Of a stretch of DNA of 48,543 bases, positions 18,059-26,475 are shown piece by piece. The stretch lies in assembly GCA_016874035.1 (NCBI GenBank), contig VGVM01000014.1, positions 1 to 48,543 on the forward strand, in the 5' to 3' direction. Origin of the DNA: Gemmatimonadota bacterium (lineage in GTDB: Bacteria; Gemmatimonadota; Gemmatimonadetes; Gemmatimonadales; Gemmatimonadaceae). Position 1 is the stretch's first letter. Each line of letters starts with the position of its first letter. Position numbers and translations under genes: made by a program. The notes below the pieces were generated by a model, which did no database searches, was not told where the DNA came from, and worked only from the letters and a program-made list of their open reading frames with translations.

Positions 18059-20479
18059 ATGAAGAGCAGAACGAATGTGCTCATCATCGGTGGCGGCGTC
18101 GCCGGGTGCAGCTTGCTATATCACCTGGCAAAGCGCGGCTTCACGGACGCCGTGTTGGTGGAGAAGAACGAGCTGACGAGCGGCTCGACGTGGCATGCGG
18201 CTGGACTCTGCACCCAGTTCAACGCGAGCTTCAACATGATGAAGCTCCTCCGATACAGTGTCGAGCTTTACCAAACACTCGAATCCGAGACCGGGCAGCC
18301 CGTCGGTTACCACCGTTGCGGCAGCCTGCGTCTCGCCACCTCCGAGGCGCGGCTCGATGAGTATCGCCACCGCAAAGGGATGGCGGATACGTTAGGCATC
18401 CCGTTCGAGATCGTCTCTCCCGAAAGAGCATTGGAGCTCTTCCCGCTCGCCGATCTCTCCGATGTCCATGGCGCCGCCTATCTACCGTCGGACGGTCACG
18501 TGGACCCGAGCGGCGTCACCCAAGCCTTTGCGAAAGGCGCGCAGTCGAAGGGCGCCGAGATCGTTCGTCATGCGGCAGTGACCGGTATCGAGCGCGCGGG
18601 CGGGTCCTGGATCGTCCATACGTCGCAGGGCGACATCCGTGCAGAGACTGTCGTCAATGCCGCTGGCCAGTGGGCACGTTCACTCGGGCGGCTCGTTGGG
18701 ATCGACCTCCCGATCGTCCCGCTCGAGCACCACTTTCTCGTCACGGAAGCCATCGATGCGGTCGCCGCCATGGGCGTCGAGCTTCCGGTTCTCCGCGATG
18801 CCGACGCGTCGTTCTACGTCCGGCGTGAGGGAGATGGGCTTCTCGTAGGTCCCTTCGAGCCGCATACGAAGCCGTGGGGCCTCGACGGTATCCCTGACGA
18901 TTTTCATAGCCGCCTGCTGGAGCCGTCGCTCGATCGTCTCGGAGAGGTGCTCAAGGCCGCGGCGAAGCGCGTGCCGCTGCTCGCCGATGCAGGCATCAAG
19001 ACCATCGTGAACGGGCCCGATGGCTACACACCGGATGGACGGTGTGTGATGGGGCCGGTGCCGGGACTTCCCAATTTTCACGTGCTCGCGGGCTTCAGCA
19101 TCTTCGGGATCGTGTTCGGAGGCGGTGCTGGAAAGTATGCCGCCGAGTGGATCGTGGACGGACAGCCGAGCGACAACATGTGGGAAGTCGATGTGCGTCG
19201 CTTTGGTGATTATGCGCGCTCGACGCAATATGTGGCGGAGCGCGCCGTCGAGGTCTACGGGCACGAATACGCGATCCACTATCCCGAGCTCGAGCGATAC
19301 GCGGGCCGCCCCCTCAAGACCGGACCTCTCTACGATCGGCTTCTCGATAGAGGCGCTGTGTACGGCGCGCGTTTCGGTTGGGAGCGGCCCTTGTGGTTCG
19401 CGCCCGAGCGCGGCGCAGAAGACGTCTATTCGTTTCGCCGCGGCGGCTGGCACGACGCCGTCGGGGCGGAGTGCCGGGCGGTACGCGCGCGCGTCGGCGT
19501 GCTCGACCAGACGAGCTTCGCAAAGTACGAAGTCTCGGGACCTGGCGCCACCGCGTTTCTGGATCGGATGTGTGCGAACAAGCTCCCACGAGCCGAGGGC
19601 CGTATGGCGCTCACTCAGATGTGTACGCCGAAAGGCGGGATCGAGTGCGACCTCACGGTGACGAAGCTCGGTTGCGACCATTATTACGTCGTCTCCGCCG
19701 CCGGCACCGAGAGCCACGACCTCGCCTGGATCCAACGTCACCTGCCCGGGGACGGCTCGGTTCGTCTCGACAATGTCACCGGACGCTACGGGGTCTTGAC
19801 GATCGCTGGGCCTCGCTCGCGCGATCTGTTGCAAGCACTGACGGAGGCGGATTGCTCGAACGAGGCGTTTCGCTTCTTCCGCTATCGGGAGCTCGTTATC
19901 GGGATGGCGCCGGTACGAGCGCTTCGGGTGTCTTACGTCGGCGAGCTCGGCTACGAGCTCCATCACCCGCTCGAGTACCAAAGGCATCTCTACGACCTGT
20001 TGATGGCCGCGGGAGAAGAACATGGCATCGTGGACTTCGGCTATCGCGCACTCGACGCGATGCGCCTCGAAAAAGCCTATCGACTCTGGGGCGTCGACAT
20101 CTCCGCGGACTACACGCCGATCGAGGCCGGGCTCGATCGTTTCGTGGACTTTGGCAAGGGCGACTTCATCGGCCGAGACGCTCTCGTCCAGCAGCGCGAC
20201 GAAGGTGCGACAAGAGGGCTCGCGTGCCTCGCGATCGAGACCCAGGACTGTGACGCGCACGGATACGAACCCGTACGCGCGGGAAGGCGGATCATCGGCT
20301 ATGTTGCGGCGGGGGGGTACGGCCCCGTGGTCGAGGCGTCGATAGCGCTCGCCTATCTCCCGGCGGAGTTCCTTGCTCCAGGGATCGAGCTGACGGTCGA
20401 GTTGCTGGGAGTCGAGCGCAAGGCGACGGTCGTGGCGCAGCCCTTGTACGACCCCAAGAACGAGAAGCTTGTGAGCTGA
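18059..20479 (+). CDS. Dimethylglycine/sarcosine dehydrogenase-type flavoprotein with folate-binding GcvT domain
   Basis: An 806-residue enzyme with the DMGDH layout: a DAO-type FAD domain (GGGVAGCSLLYHLAKRG), an FAO middle domain, then GCV_T and GCV_T_C aminomethyltransferase domains. The covalent-flavin histidine motif GSTWHAAG is present (His46). It should oxidatively demethylate dimethylglycine or sarcosine and hand the one-carbon unit to tetrahydrofolate as 5,10-methylene-THF. No signal peptide. The gene lies 75 bases behind the homocysteine methyltransferase and one base before the next gene. Substrate (dimethylglycine, sarcosine or another N-methyl amine) cannot be fixed from sequence. 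By eye the region is somewhat less GC-rich than its surroundings. Confidence 0.88.
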   Translation: MKSRTNVLIIGGGVAGCSLLYHLAKRGFTDAVLVEKNELTSGSTWHAAGLCTQFNASFNMMKLLRYSVELYQTLESETGQPVGYHRCGSLRLATSEARLDEYRHRKGMADTLGIPFEIVSPERALELFPLADLSDVHGAAYLPSDGHVDPSGVTQAFAKGAQSKGAEIVRHAAVTGIERAGGSWIVHTSQGDIRAETVVNAAGQWARSLGRLVGIDLPIVPLEHHFLVTEAIDAVAAMGVELPVLRDADASFYVRREGDGLLVGPFEPHTKPWGLDGIPDDFHSRLLEPSLDRLGEVLKAAAKRVPLLADAGIKTIVNGPDGYTPDGRCVMGPVPGLPNFHVLAGFSIFGIVFGGGAGKYAAEWIVDGQPSDNMWEVDVRRFGDYARSTQYVAERAVEVYGHEYAIHYPELERYAGRPLKTGPLYDRLLDRGAVYGARFGWERPLWFAPERGAEDVYSFRRGGWHDAVGAECRAVRARVGVLDQTSFAKYEVSGPGATAFLDRMCANKLPRAEGRMALTQMCTPKGGIECDLTVTKLGCDHYYVVSAAGTESHDLAWIQRHLPGDGSVRLDNVTGRYGVLTIAGPRSRDLLQALTEADCSNEAFRFFRYRELVIGMAPVRALRVSYVGELGYELHHPLEYQRHLYDLLMAAGEEHGIVDFGYRALDAMRLEKAYRLWGVDISADYTPIEAGLDRFVDFGKGDFIGRDALVQQRDEGATRGLACLAIETQDCDAHGYEPVRAGRRIIGYVAAGGYGPVVEASIALAYLPAEFLAPGIELTVELLGVERKATVVAQPLYDPKNEKLVS

Positions 20480-20480
20480 C

Positions 20481-22379
20481 ATGACATTCAGCGACAAAGA
20501 ACTCGGAATGGACCGCGTCATCTCGCGGCGCGATTTCGTCAATGGCGTCGCCGCGTTGACCGCAGCCGCGGCGATGCCCGACTGCGGGCTTGCGTGCGCT
20601 CCGCAAGCGGCACAGGGCGACTACCCACCACGCCGTACCGGCCTTCGCGGGAGCCATCCCGGCTCCTACGAAGCGGCCCACCGGCTGGCACGGAGCGACC
20701 GACAGGATTGGGGCCCCGTTCGGAATGCGGAGCCCCACGCCTACGACTTGATCATCGTCGGCGCGGGCATCAGCGGATTGTCGGCTGCCCACTTCTATCG
20801 GAAGGAACATCCCGAAGCACGCATCTTGATCCTCGACAACCACGATGACTTCGGCGGTCATGCGAAGCGCAATGAGTTCGCGCTCGACGGGCGCACGGTC
20901 ATAAGCTACGGTGGGAGCCAGGTGCTCCAGGATCCCGGCAGCTATAGTGCCGTCGCCAAGGGCCTGCTCGAAGATCTCGGGGTCGACACAAGGACTTTCA
21001 AGACCGCCTACGATCACGAGTTCTATCGGCGAAACGGTCTCGCGGGTGCCACCTATTTCGACAGCGAGACCTATGGCAGCGATCGGCTGGTCGGTCGCTC
21101 CCTGGTCGACTATGCGTTCCTGCCGCTCGCTCCATACGCACTCGATGTGAAAGAGGCCGTAGCGCAGATGCCTCTGGGGGAGAACGCTCGCCGTGAGCTT
21201 CTGGAGCTACTCCAGGCCCGCGGCAATCGCCTGCCTGAGATCCCGAAGAGCGACCAGGCACGATACCTTCGGCGGCTGAGCTACCGAGACTTCCTCGCAC
21301 GCCACATGGGAGTCACCGACCCCGAGGTCTTCGCGCTCTATCAAGGTTTGACCGCGGATTCGACGGCCAGCATCGAGGCCTCTTCGGCGCTGGACGTCAT
21401 GAGCTATAACGGACTTCCGGGATTACGGGCGACCGCCATCGCCGATTTCAACGACGATTCAGAGCCTTACATCTTTCATTTTCCCGACGGAAACGCATCA
21501 ATCGCGCGGCTCCTGGTGCGGAACATGATTCCCGGCGCGGCACCGGGAACGACGATGCACGACATCGTATTGGCGAGATTCGACTACTCGAAGCTGGACG
21601 AGCAAGAGGCGAGCGTCCGCCTGCGTCTGAACAGTACGGTCGTCCGTCTGGAGCACGACGGCGCGGTCGACCAGGCGAGGCAGGTGACAGCGACCTACGT
21701 CAGGGACGGCAAAGCCTATCGGGTGCGTGGCAAGCACTGCGTCATGGCCGGATACAACGCCATGATCCCGCACATGTGTCCGGAGCTTCCCGCGGGGCAG
21801 CGCGAGGCGCTTTCATTCGCCATCAAGGCCCCCATCGTGTACACGAGCGTATTGCTCAGGAACTGGCGCGCCTGGAAGAGACTGGGGATCGGTTTCTTCG
21901 CCGGTCCGGGCGCGTACTACGCGGTCTCGATGCTCGACTTTCCCGTCAGCATGGGTGGTTATGCGTTCTCGGCGAATCCGGATGAGCCGATCGTCGTGCA
22001 CATGGAGAGATTCGCCGTGGGGAACGATCCGAAAGCGACGAGGAGACAGCAGCGGCTCGCGGGTCGACGAGAGTTGTTCACCACGTCCTTCGAGACCCTC
22101 GAGCGCAAGACGCGTCGCCAACTTGCGGGAGCGCTCGTCGGAGGCGGGTTCGCGCCAGCGGAAGACATCGCCGCGATCACCGTGAATCGTTGGGGACACG
22201 GCTATTCGTATCGGTACCGCCCGGAATGGGACTCCGGGTACGAGGGCGACGAGGCGCCGCACGTCGTGGGCCGTCGCAGATTCGGACGCATCACGATCGC
22301 CAATGCCGACGCCGGCGCAAGCGCCTCCGTCGACGCGGCGATCGATCAGGCACATCGCGCGATTGAGGAGCTCGACTAA
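20481..22379 (+). CDS. Spermidine-dehydrogenase-like FAD protein with Tat signal
   Basis: A 632-residue flavoprotein resembling Pseudomonas SpdH. The N-terminus has a twin-arginine motif ISRRDFVNG (residues 14-22) and a hydrophobic stretch, so it is likely exported folded. The FAD motif is IIVGAGISGL (residues 91-100), followed by ILDNHDDFGGHAKRNEF, a conserved SpdH-like block. The C-terminus has NRWGHGYSYRY and FGRITIANADAGA. Family role: oxidation of spermidine or related polyamines in the periplasm. The ATG at 20481 follows the dehydrogenase stop by one base; a start at 20508 (MDRVISRRDF) would also keep the Tat motif. Co-transcription with a methylamine-type dehydrogenase suggests shared amine breakdown. 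Confidence 0.8.
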   Translation: MTFSDKELGMDRVISRRDFVNGVAALTAAAAMPDCGLACAPQAAQGDYPPRRTGLRGSHPGSYEAAHRLARSDRQDWGPVRNAEPHAYDLIIVGAGISGLSAAHFYRKEHPEARILILDNHDDFGGHAKRNEFALDGRTVISYGGSQVLQDPGSYSAVAKGLLEDLGVDTRTFKTAYDHEFYRRNGLAGATYFDSETYGSDRLVGRSLVDYAFLPLAPYALDVKEAVAQMPLGENARRELLELLQARGNRLPEIPKSDQARYLRRLSYRDFLARHMGVTDPEVFALYQGLTADSTASIEASSALDVMSYNGLPGLRATAIADFNDDSEPYIFHFPDGNASIARLLVRNMIPGAAPGTTMHDIVLARFDYSKLDEQEASVRLRLNSTVVRLEHDGAVDQARQVTATYVRDGKAYRVRGKHCVMAGYNAMIPHMCPELPAGQREALSFAIKAPIVYTSVLLRNWRAWKRLGIGFFAGPGAYYAVSMLDFPVSMGGYAFSANPDEPIVVHMERFAVGNDPKATRRQQRLAGRRELFTTSFETLERKTRRQLAGALVGGGFAPAEDIAAITVNRWGHGYSYRYRPEWDSGYEGDEAPHVVGRRRFGRITIANADAGASASVDAAIDQAHRAIEELD

Positions 22380-22431
22380 ACCGAGAAGCGGAGGAGCTTC
22401 TTCCAGTAGCAAATGCGCCACCTCCTTCGGA

Positions 22432-22477
22432 ATCCAACACTTGATCTGAGCGCCCGCTGAAGGGGCCGGCGTTGGAA
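22432..22477 (+). other. Weak attC-like inverted core sites in the 22380-22616 gap
   Basis: ATCCAAC (22432-22438) fits RYYYAAC and GTTGGAA (22471-22477) nearly fits GTTRRRY. They are inverted to each other (TCCAAC/GTTGGA), 46 bases end to end, the order expected for an integron attC. The inner arms pair poorly and the element is short. The gap otherwise shows no gene; a minus-strand frame through it has no recognisable domain. Confidence 0.2.
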
Positions 22478-22602
22478 AGACTTGTCTCGCCTCATGACGA
22501 GCGATCCAGGCGGCCGTTGATCGCGGTCGTCGCGCCTCGGTAGGGCCTGTGCCGTGGCGGCTGTTCCTGGGTGAGACCGCGACGCGCTTCGACCGCGCAG
22601 CG

Positions 22603-22608
22603 TATATT
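22603..22608 (+). promoter_or_regulatory. TATATT -10-like element, possible leaderless start
   Basis: TATATT ends eight bases before the ATG at 22617 in an otherwise GC-rich gap. If used, transcription would begin at or next to the start codon. No good -35 and no Shine-Dalgarno sequence are seen. Confidence 0.3.
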
Positions 22609-22616
22609 TTCGCCGC

Positions 22617-25160
22617 ATGCTGACTCCTCGACTCGCCGCGTTCGCGGCTAGCGTCGCGCTCGCGACCAGCGCGACCCACGTGTGCGCGCAGCAGGGCGCC
22701 CCACGCCCGGCAACGCCGGCCCCAGGGCAACCTCCGGCGCCCCTCGGCCCGGGCGAACTCCGCCTCACCTACCTCGGCAACGCCGGCTGGGAAATCACGG
22801 ACGGGCGCCGCGTGGTGCTCGTGGACCCGTTCCTGACGCAGTTCGCGCGCTGGCGCCCGGGAGCGGCGCCCGAAGGCCCGGACCCCAATGCACTGTATGC
22901 CCCGGACACGACGCTGATCAACCAACATGTCAGCCGGGCCGATTACGTCCTCATCACGCACGGGCATTCGGATCACGCGCTCGACGCCGGCTACATCGCG
23001 CGGAAGACGGGCGCCGCGATCATCGGAAGCGAGACGGCGGCCAACCTGGCGCGCGCCTACGCCGTACCGGAGCAGCAACTCATCACCGTGCGTGGCGGTG
23101 AAGACTACGACTTCGACGATTTCTCGCTTCGGGTCATCCCCAGCATTCACAGCGCCCTCGACGACAAACGCTACTTCAGCAACGGCCGCGACATCGCCGG
23201 CACCGCTCCGCGCGGGCTCAAGGCGCCGCTCCGCCGCCGCGACTACCAGGAAGGCGGCAGCTTCGCGTACCTGCTCCGCATGAGCGGCCACGAAGTGCTG
23301 ATGATGGGCTCGATGAACTTCATCGAGCGTGAGATGGTTGGCTTGCGGCCGAACGTTGCGCTCGTGGGCGCCAACAGCCAGCGGCTCGAGATCTACGACT
23401 TCACCGGCCGCCTCCTGCGAGCGCTCGGCCACCCCGCGTTGGTGATCCCGAGCCACGCCGACGCGTACGGCAACCCGCGGCCGCCTGCGGCCGTACTGGC
23501 AGACCGCGCGAAGTTCTTCGATGAGGTACGCGCGGCCTCGCCCGGCAGCCGGACGATCGCTCCGACGTGGTTCACGCCGATCGTCGTGCCGGCGCGCGGC
23601 GCGGCAATGACGGCCGCGAGCACGGCCAGCGGTCGCGAAGTGATCAACCCGCCGGGACTCAAGCCGCTGGTGCCGGCGTATTCGGTCGCGATTCGTGACG
23701 GCGACTGGGTGTTCGTCTCGGGGATGACAGGCGTGAAGCCCGGCACGCAGGACATCATCGAAGGCGGCGCGGCCGTGCAGACCCGTCAGACCATGGAGAA
23801 CATCAAGGCGGCAGTCGAGTCTGGCGGCGCAACGATGGCGGATGTCGCCGAGTGTACGGTGTACCTGAAGGACATGGCCGACTACGCGGCGATGAACGCC
23901 GAGTACATCAAGTTCTTCCCAGTCAACCCGCCGGCGCGCGCGACACTCGCCGTGACGGCGATGCCGCGGCCCGCAGCGGTCGTCGAGATCAAGTGCAGCG
24001 CGAGACGGACGCGCGAGGCGACGGCGCGGCCGGACGCACCGGCTCCCAATGCGGCTGCTGCGAATCCGACGGCTCCCGAGGCGCAAGCCGTCACCGCGGG
24101 GGCTGGCGCGCGCAGCTTTGTGAGAGCACTCGCGCTCGAGGATTCCGGGTTCACTTCGGCGAACGCCAGCATCGGCGACGTCAATCGCGACGGACACCTC
24201 GACATCGTGCTCGTGAAGGGGCGCCACTGGCCCTTGCAGAACCTGGTGATGCTCGGCAATGGCAACGGCACGTTCCAGAAACCGCTGCCCGTGGACACGG
24301 CGGCGGATCGCTCGTATTCCGGCGTGCTCGTGGACCTCGATCGCGACGGCGCGCTCGACATCGTGGTCAGCAACGATGCGCCCGACGAGAAGAAGGTGTA
24401 CCGCAACGACGGGACGGGGCGGTTCGCGCTCGTCTCGAAGTTCGGCAAGCCGGAATGGAACACGCGGCACGTCGCCGTCGGCGATGTGAGTGGGGACGGC
24501 ATTCCGGATCTCGTGCTCGCCAACCGCGGCAGTCGCGAGCCGACAGCGAGCTTTCTCTGCCTTGGGCTCGGCGGTGGCCGGATCGCGGAGCGGTGCCAGG
24601 AAGTGTCCCGTGGGTCCGCCACGACGATCACGATGGCGGACGTGAACCGCGATGGCTCGCTCGACTTGATTGTGCCGTACCGCGACGGCGGGCAGGGCTA
24701 CGTGTACTTCAATGATGGCCGCGGCACGTTTGCGAGACGTCAGCCGTTCGGACCTGACAAGGCAACCATCCGCAGCGCCTACGCAGCCGACTTTGACGGC
24801 GATGGGATCATGGACCTCGCCGCCATTGATGAACTCGGCAGCGCAATGACCATGAACGGCCTGCGCGGTGGCGCGTTCGCCGCTCCCGTATTGATGGGCC
24901 CTGCAGGTGCGCGGCCGTACGCGCTCGCCGTACACGACGTGGACGGCAATGGCCGACCCGACGTACTCGTGGGCTACACCCGCGGTCGCTCGATCGTGTT
25001 CTTCAACGACGCGCCGGGGCGATTCACACCGGTGCCGTTCGGCGGCGCCGAGGGCGTCGTGTACGGGTTCGCGGTGGCGGACCTGGACAAGGACGGCAAG
25101 AACGACATCGTGGTCGCGCGCTCGGACGCGCGCAACATGGTGTACTTCGGCAAGCCGTAG
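22617..25160 (+). CDS. Secreted fusion: metallo-beta-lactamase-fold hydrolase, RidA domain, FG-GAP/VCBS propeller
   Basis: An 847-residue protein with a signal peptide (cleavage near residue 24). Residues 45-330 are an UlaG-like MBL-fold hydrolase: TYLGNAGWEI, metal motif HGHSDHALD (His115, His117, Asp119, His120) and a late SHAD. Residues 335-465 are a RidA/YjgF domain: VFVSGMTG, VYLKDMADYAAMN, and NPPARATLAV with the substrate arginine (Arg441). Residues 500-847 hold about seven FG-GAP/VCBS repeats with Ca-binding motifs such as DVNRDGHLDIV, DLDRDGALDIV and DLDKDGKNDIV, probably a beta-propeller. No frame break is visible across the joins. The combination suggests an extracytoplasmic enzyme on an adhesive or scaffold domain; the substrate is unknown. 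Confidence 0.85.
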   Translation: MLTPRLAAFAASVALATSATHVCAQQGAPRPATPAPGQPPAPLGPGELRLTYLGNAGWEITDGRRVVLVDPFLTQFARWRPGAAPEGPDPNALYAPDTTLINQHVSRADYVLITHGHSDHALDAGYIARKTGAAIIGSETAANLARAYAVPEQQLITVRGGEDYDFDDFSLRVIPSIHSALDDKRYFSNGRDIAGTAPRGLKAPLRRRDYQEGGSFAYLLRMSGHEVLMMGSMNFIEREMVGLRPNVALVGANSQRLEIYDFTGRLLRALGHPALVIPSHADAYGNPRPPAAVLADRAKFFDEVRAASPGSRTIAPTWFTPIVVPARGAAMTAASTASGREVINPPGLKPLVPAYSVAIRDGDWVFVSGMTGVKPGTQDIIEGGAAVQTRQTMENIKAAVESGGATMADVAECTVYLKDMADYAAMNAEYIKFFPVNPPARATLAVTAMPRPAAVVEIKCSARRTREATARPDAPAPNAAAANPTAPEAQAVTAGAGARSFVRALALEDSGFTSANASIGDVNRDGHLDIVLVKGRHWPLQNLVMLGNGNGTFQKPLPVDTAADRSYSGVLVDLDRDGALDIVVSNDAPDEKKVYRNDGTGRFALVSKFGKPEWNTRHVAVGDVSGDGIPDLVLANRGSREPTASFLCLGLGGGRIAERCQEVSRGSATTITMADVNRDGSLDLIVPYRDGGQGYVYFNDGRGTFARRQPFGPDKATIRSAYAADFDGDGIMDLAAIDELGSAMTMNGLRGGAFAAPVLMGPAGARPYALAVHDVDGNGRPDVLVGYTRGRSIVFFNDAPGRFTPVPFGGAEGVVYGFAVADLDKDGKNDIVVARSDARNMVYFGKP

Positions 25161-25230
25161 CACACGCTGCGGAAGCCGCGGACGCGGCGTCCGCCCTGCC
25201 TCCCTCAGTCGCGGATTCCGCAGGATGTGT
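25161..25230. repeat. Nested inverted repeat between convergent genes
   Basis: The outer arms CTGCGGAA (25167-25174) and TTCCGCAG (25216-25223) are extended by CACA (25161-25164) and TGTG (25226-25229). Inside is a perfect hairpin, GCGGAC (25178-25183) with GTCCGC (25189-25194). It begins at the base after the stop of the preceding gene and may stop transcription or protect the 3' end, but lacks a T-tract. Confidence 0.5.
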
Positions 25231-25296
25231 CATCGATAAAGGAACTCCTGCGTTTCGACAACGGCCCCTCGTGCTTCAGGTCCGCTCGCGCGACAG

Positions 25297-26475
25297 CTAC
25301 GCCACAAAGGTGCGGGAGAGCTCCGTTACGCGGTCAATGTCCGCCATGTTGTTCCAGAGCCCGCAACCAAAGCGGAGCACCCCTTGGCGAATGGACAGCT
25401 TGACTCCATGCTCGCCCAGGTGGCGGTACAGCGCATTCATCCGGGGATCATCGGCCGTGTAGTGGCGCCCGCCGCCACTCGCACCGACCGCGACGATGTG
25501 CGCCCTGTGCGGACCTGACCTCCCACCGACCACCGGGAGGCCGGCGTCGGCCAGACCGTCGGCAAGCCGAGCGCCCAGTCCCCGCACGTGCGCCTCAACT
25601 TCCTTGACGCCAAGCGATAAGAGCAGGTCGAGCGCAGCCTCTGCCGCCGCGATCCCAACGTAGTTGTAGTTGCCGAGGTCAAATCGTTTCGCGCCCTGCT
25701 TGAATACGAGCTCCCCGCCGGTTGAACCCAGCGCCGTTTCGTGGGCACCCGCGCCCAGGTCGATGCCGTAGCGCGCGACAAACGCGGGGGTGAGCTGCGC
25801 GGCCAGGGAGCGGCGGATCCACAGGAAGCCGATGCCGTACAACGCGAGCATGCTCTTCTGCGTGGCGGTAACCATGGCGTCCACGCCAAGCGTGCGCACA
25901 TCGCAGTGGATGGCACCCACGCTTTGCGCCGCATCAAGCAGTACGAGCGCCTCGTGCGCATGTGCGGCCCGCGTCAACAGCGGAAGGTCGGTGATGAAAC
26001 CGGGTGAGAACGAGATGTGTGGACAGGTGACGACCCGCGTGCGACGATCGATCGCCGCCGCCATGCGTTCCACCGGCACGCGTCCATCATCGGGCGCTAC
26101 CTCTCGCACCTCAATGCCACGCAACGTCCTGAGGTTGTACCACAGGTACACGTTGTTCGGATGCTCGAGCTCGGGGCAGAGCACGACGTTGTCGCCGCGC
26201 TCCCACGGAAGGCTCGAGGCGAACAGGTTCAGCCCCTCGGAGACGTTCTTGGTAACGGCGACTTCATCAGCGTCCGCCCCAATCAACTCCGCAAAGCGCG
26301 CCCGGGTGCGCTCCACCATCGCGAGCAAATCATCCTTGACGCTCGCCCCGGTCGTGCAGTCGTCGAGCACTCGTTCCACAGCCGATCGCACCGGTGCGGG
26401 CAACAGCCCCGTCACGCCGGCGTCGAGGTAGATCCGCCTCGACGCGCCAGGAAAGAGCTCCCGGACGTCCTTCAA
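25297..26475 (-). CDS. Class V aminotransferase (cysteine desulfurase/selenocysteine lyase-like)
   Basis: A 392-residue fold-type I PLP enzyme of the class V group. PLP contacts are visible: Asp181 and Gln184 in LLDAAQSVGA and the Schiff-base lysine in TATQKSMLALYGIGFLW (Lys207). In most relatives the residue before that lysine is His; here it is Gln206. EHPNN and RYGID fit the isopenicillin-N-epimerase/Csd branch. No desulfurase-type catalytic cysteine loop is obvious near the C-terminus, so a transaminase, lyase or epimerase role is as likely as sulfur mobilisation. The start overlaps the stop of the symporter gene (ATGA, 26472-26475), so it is the last gene of a three-gene operon. Confidence 0.85.
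   Translation of the reverse strand: MKDVRELFPGASRRIYLDAGVTGLLPAPVRSAVERVLDDCTTGASVKDDLLAMVERTRARFAELIGADADEVAVTKNVSEGLNLFASSLPWERGDNVVLCPELEHPNNVYLWYNLRTLRGIEVREVAPDDGRVPVERMAAAIDRRTRVVTCPHISFSPGFITDLPLLTRAAHAHEALVLLDAAQSVGAIHCDVRTLGVDAMVTATQKSMLALYGIGFLWIRRSLAAQLTPAFVARYGIDLGAGAHETALGSTGGELVFKQGAKRFDLGNYNYVGIAAAEAALDLLLSLGVKEVEAHVRGLGARLADGLADAGLPVVGGRSGPHRAHIVAVGASGGGRHYTADDPRMNALYRHLGEHGVKLSIRQGVLRFGCGLWNNMADIDRVTELSRTFVA

Noticed and set aside
22376-22768. Minus-strand frame ending in an Arg/Trp-rich tail as a small cassette gene
   Set aside because: Most of it overlaps the signal region of the MBL fusion gene, it has no ribosome site, and it matches no family I recognise.
21813-25163. 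1116-codon minus-strand open frame
   Set aside because: Antisense to two well-supported genes; composition (Arg, His, Val repeats) mirrors the opposite strand codons and no motif is recognisable.
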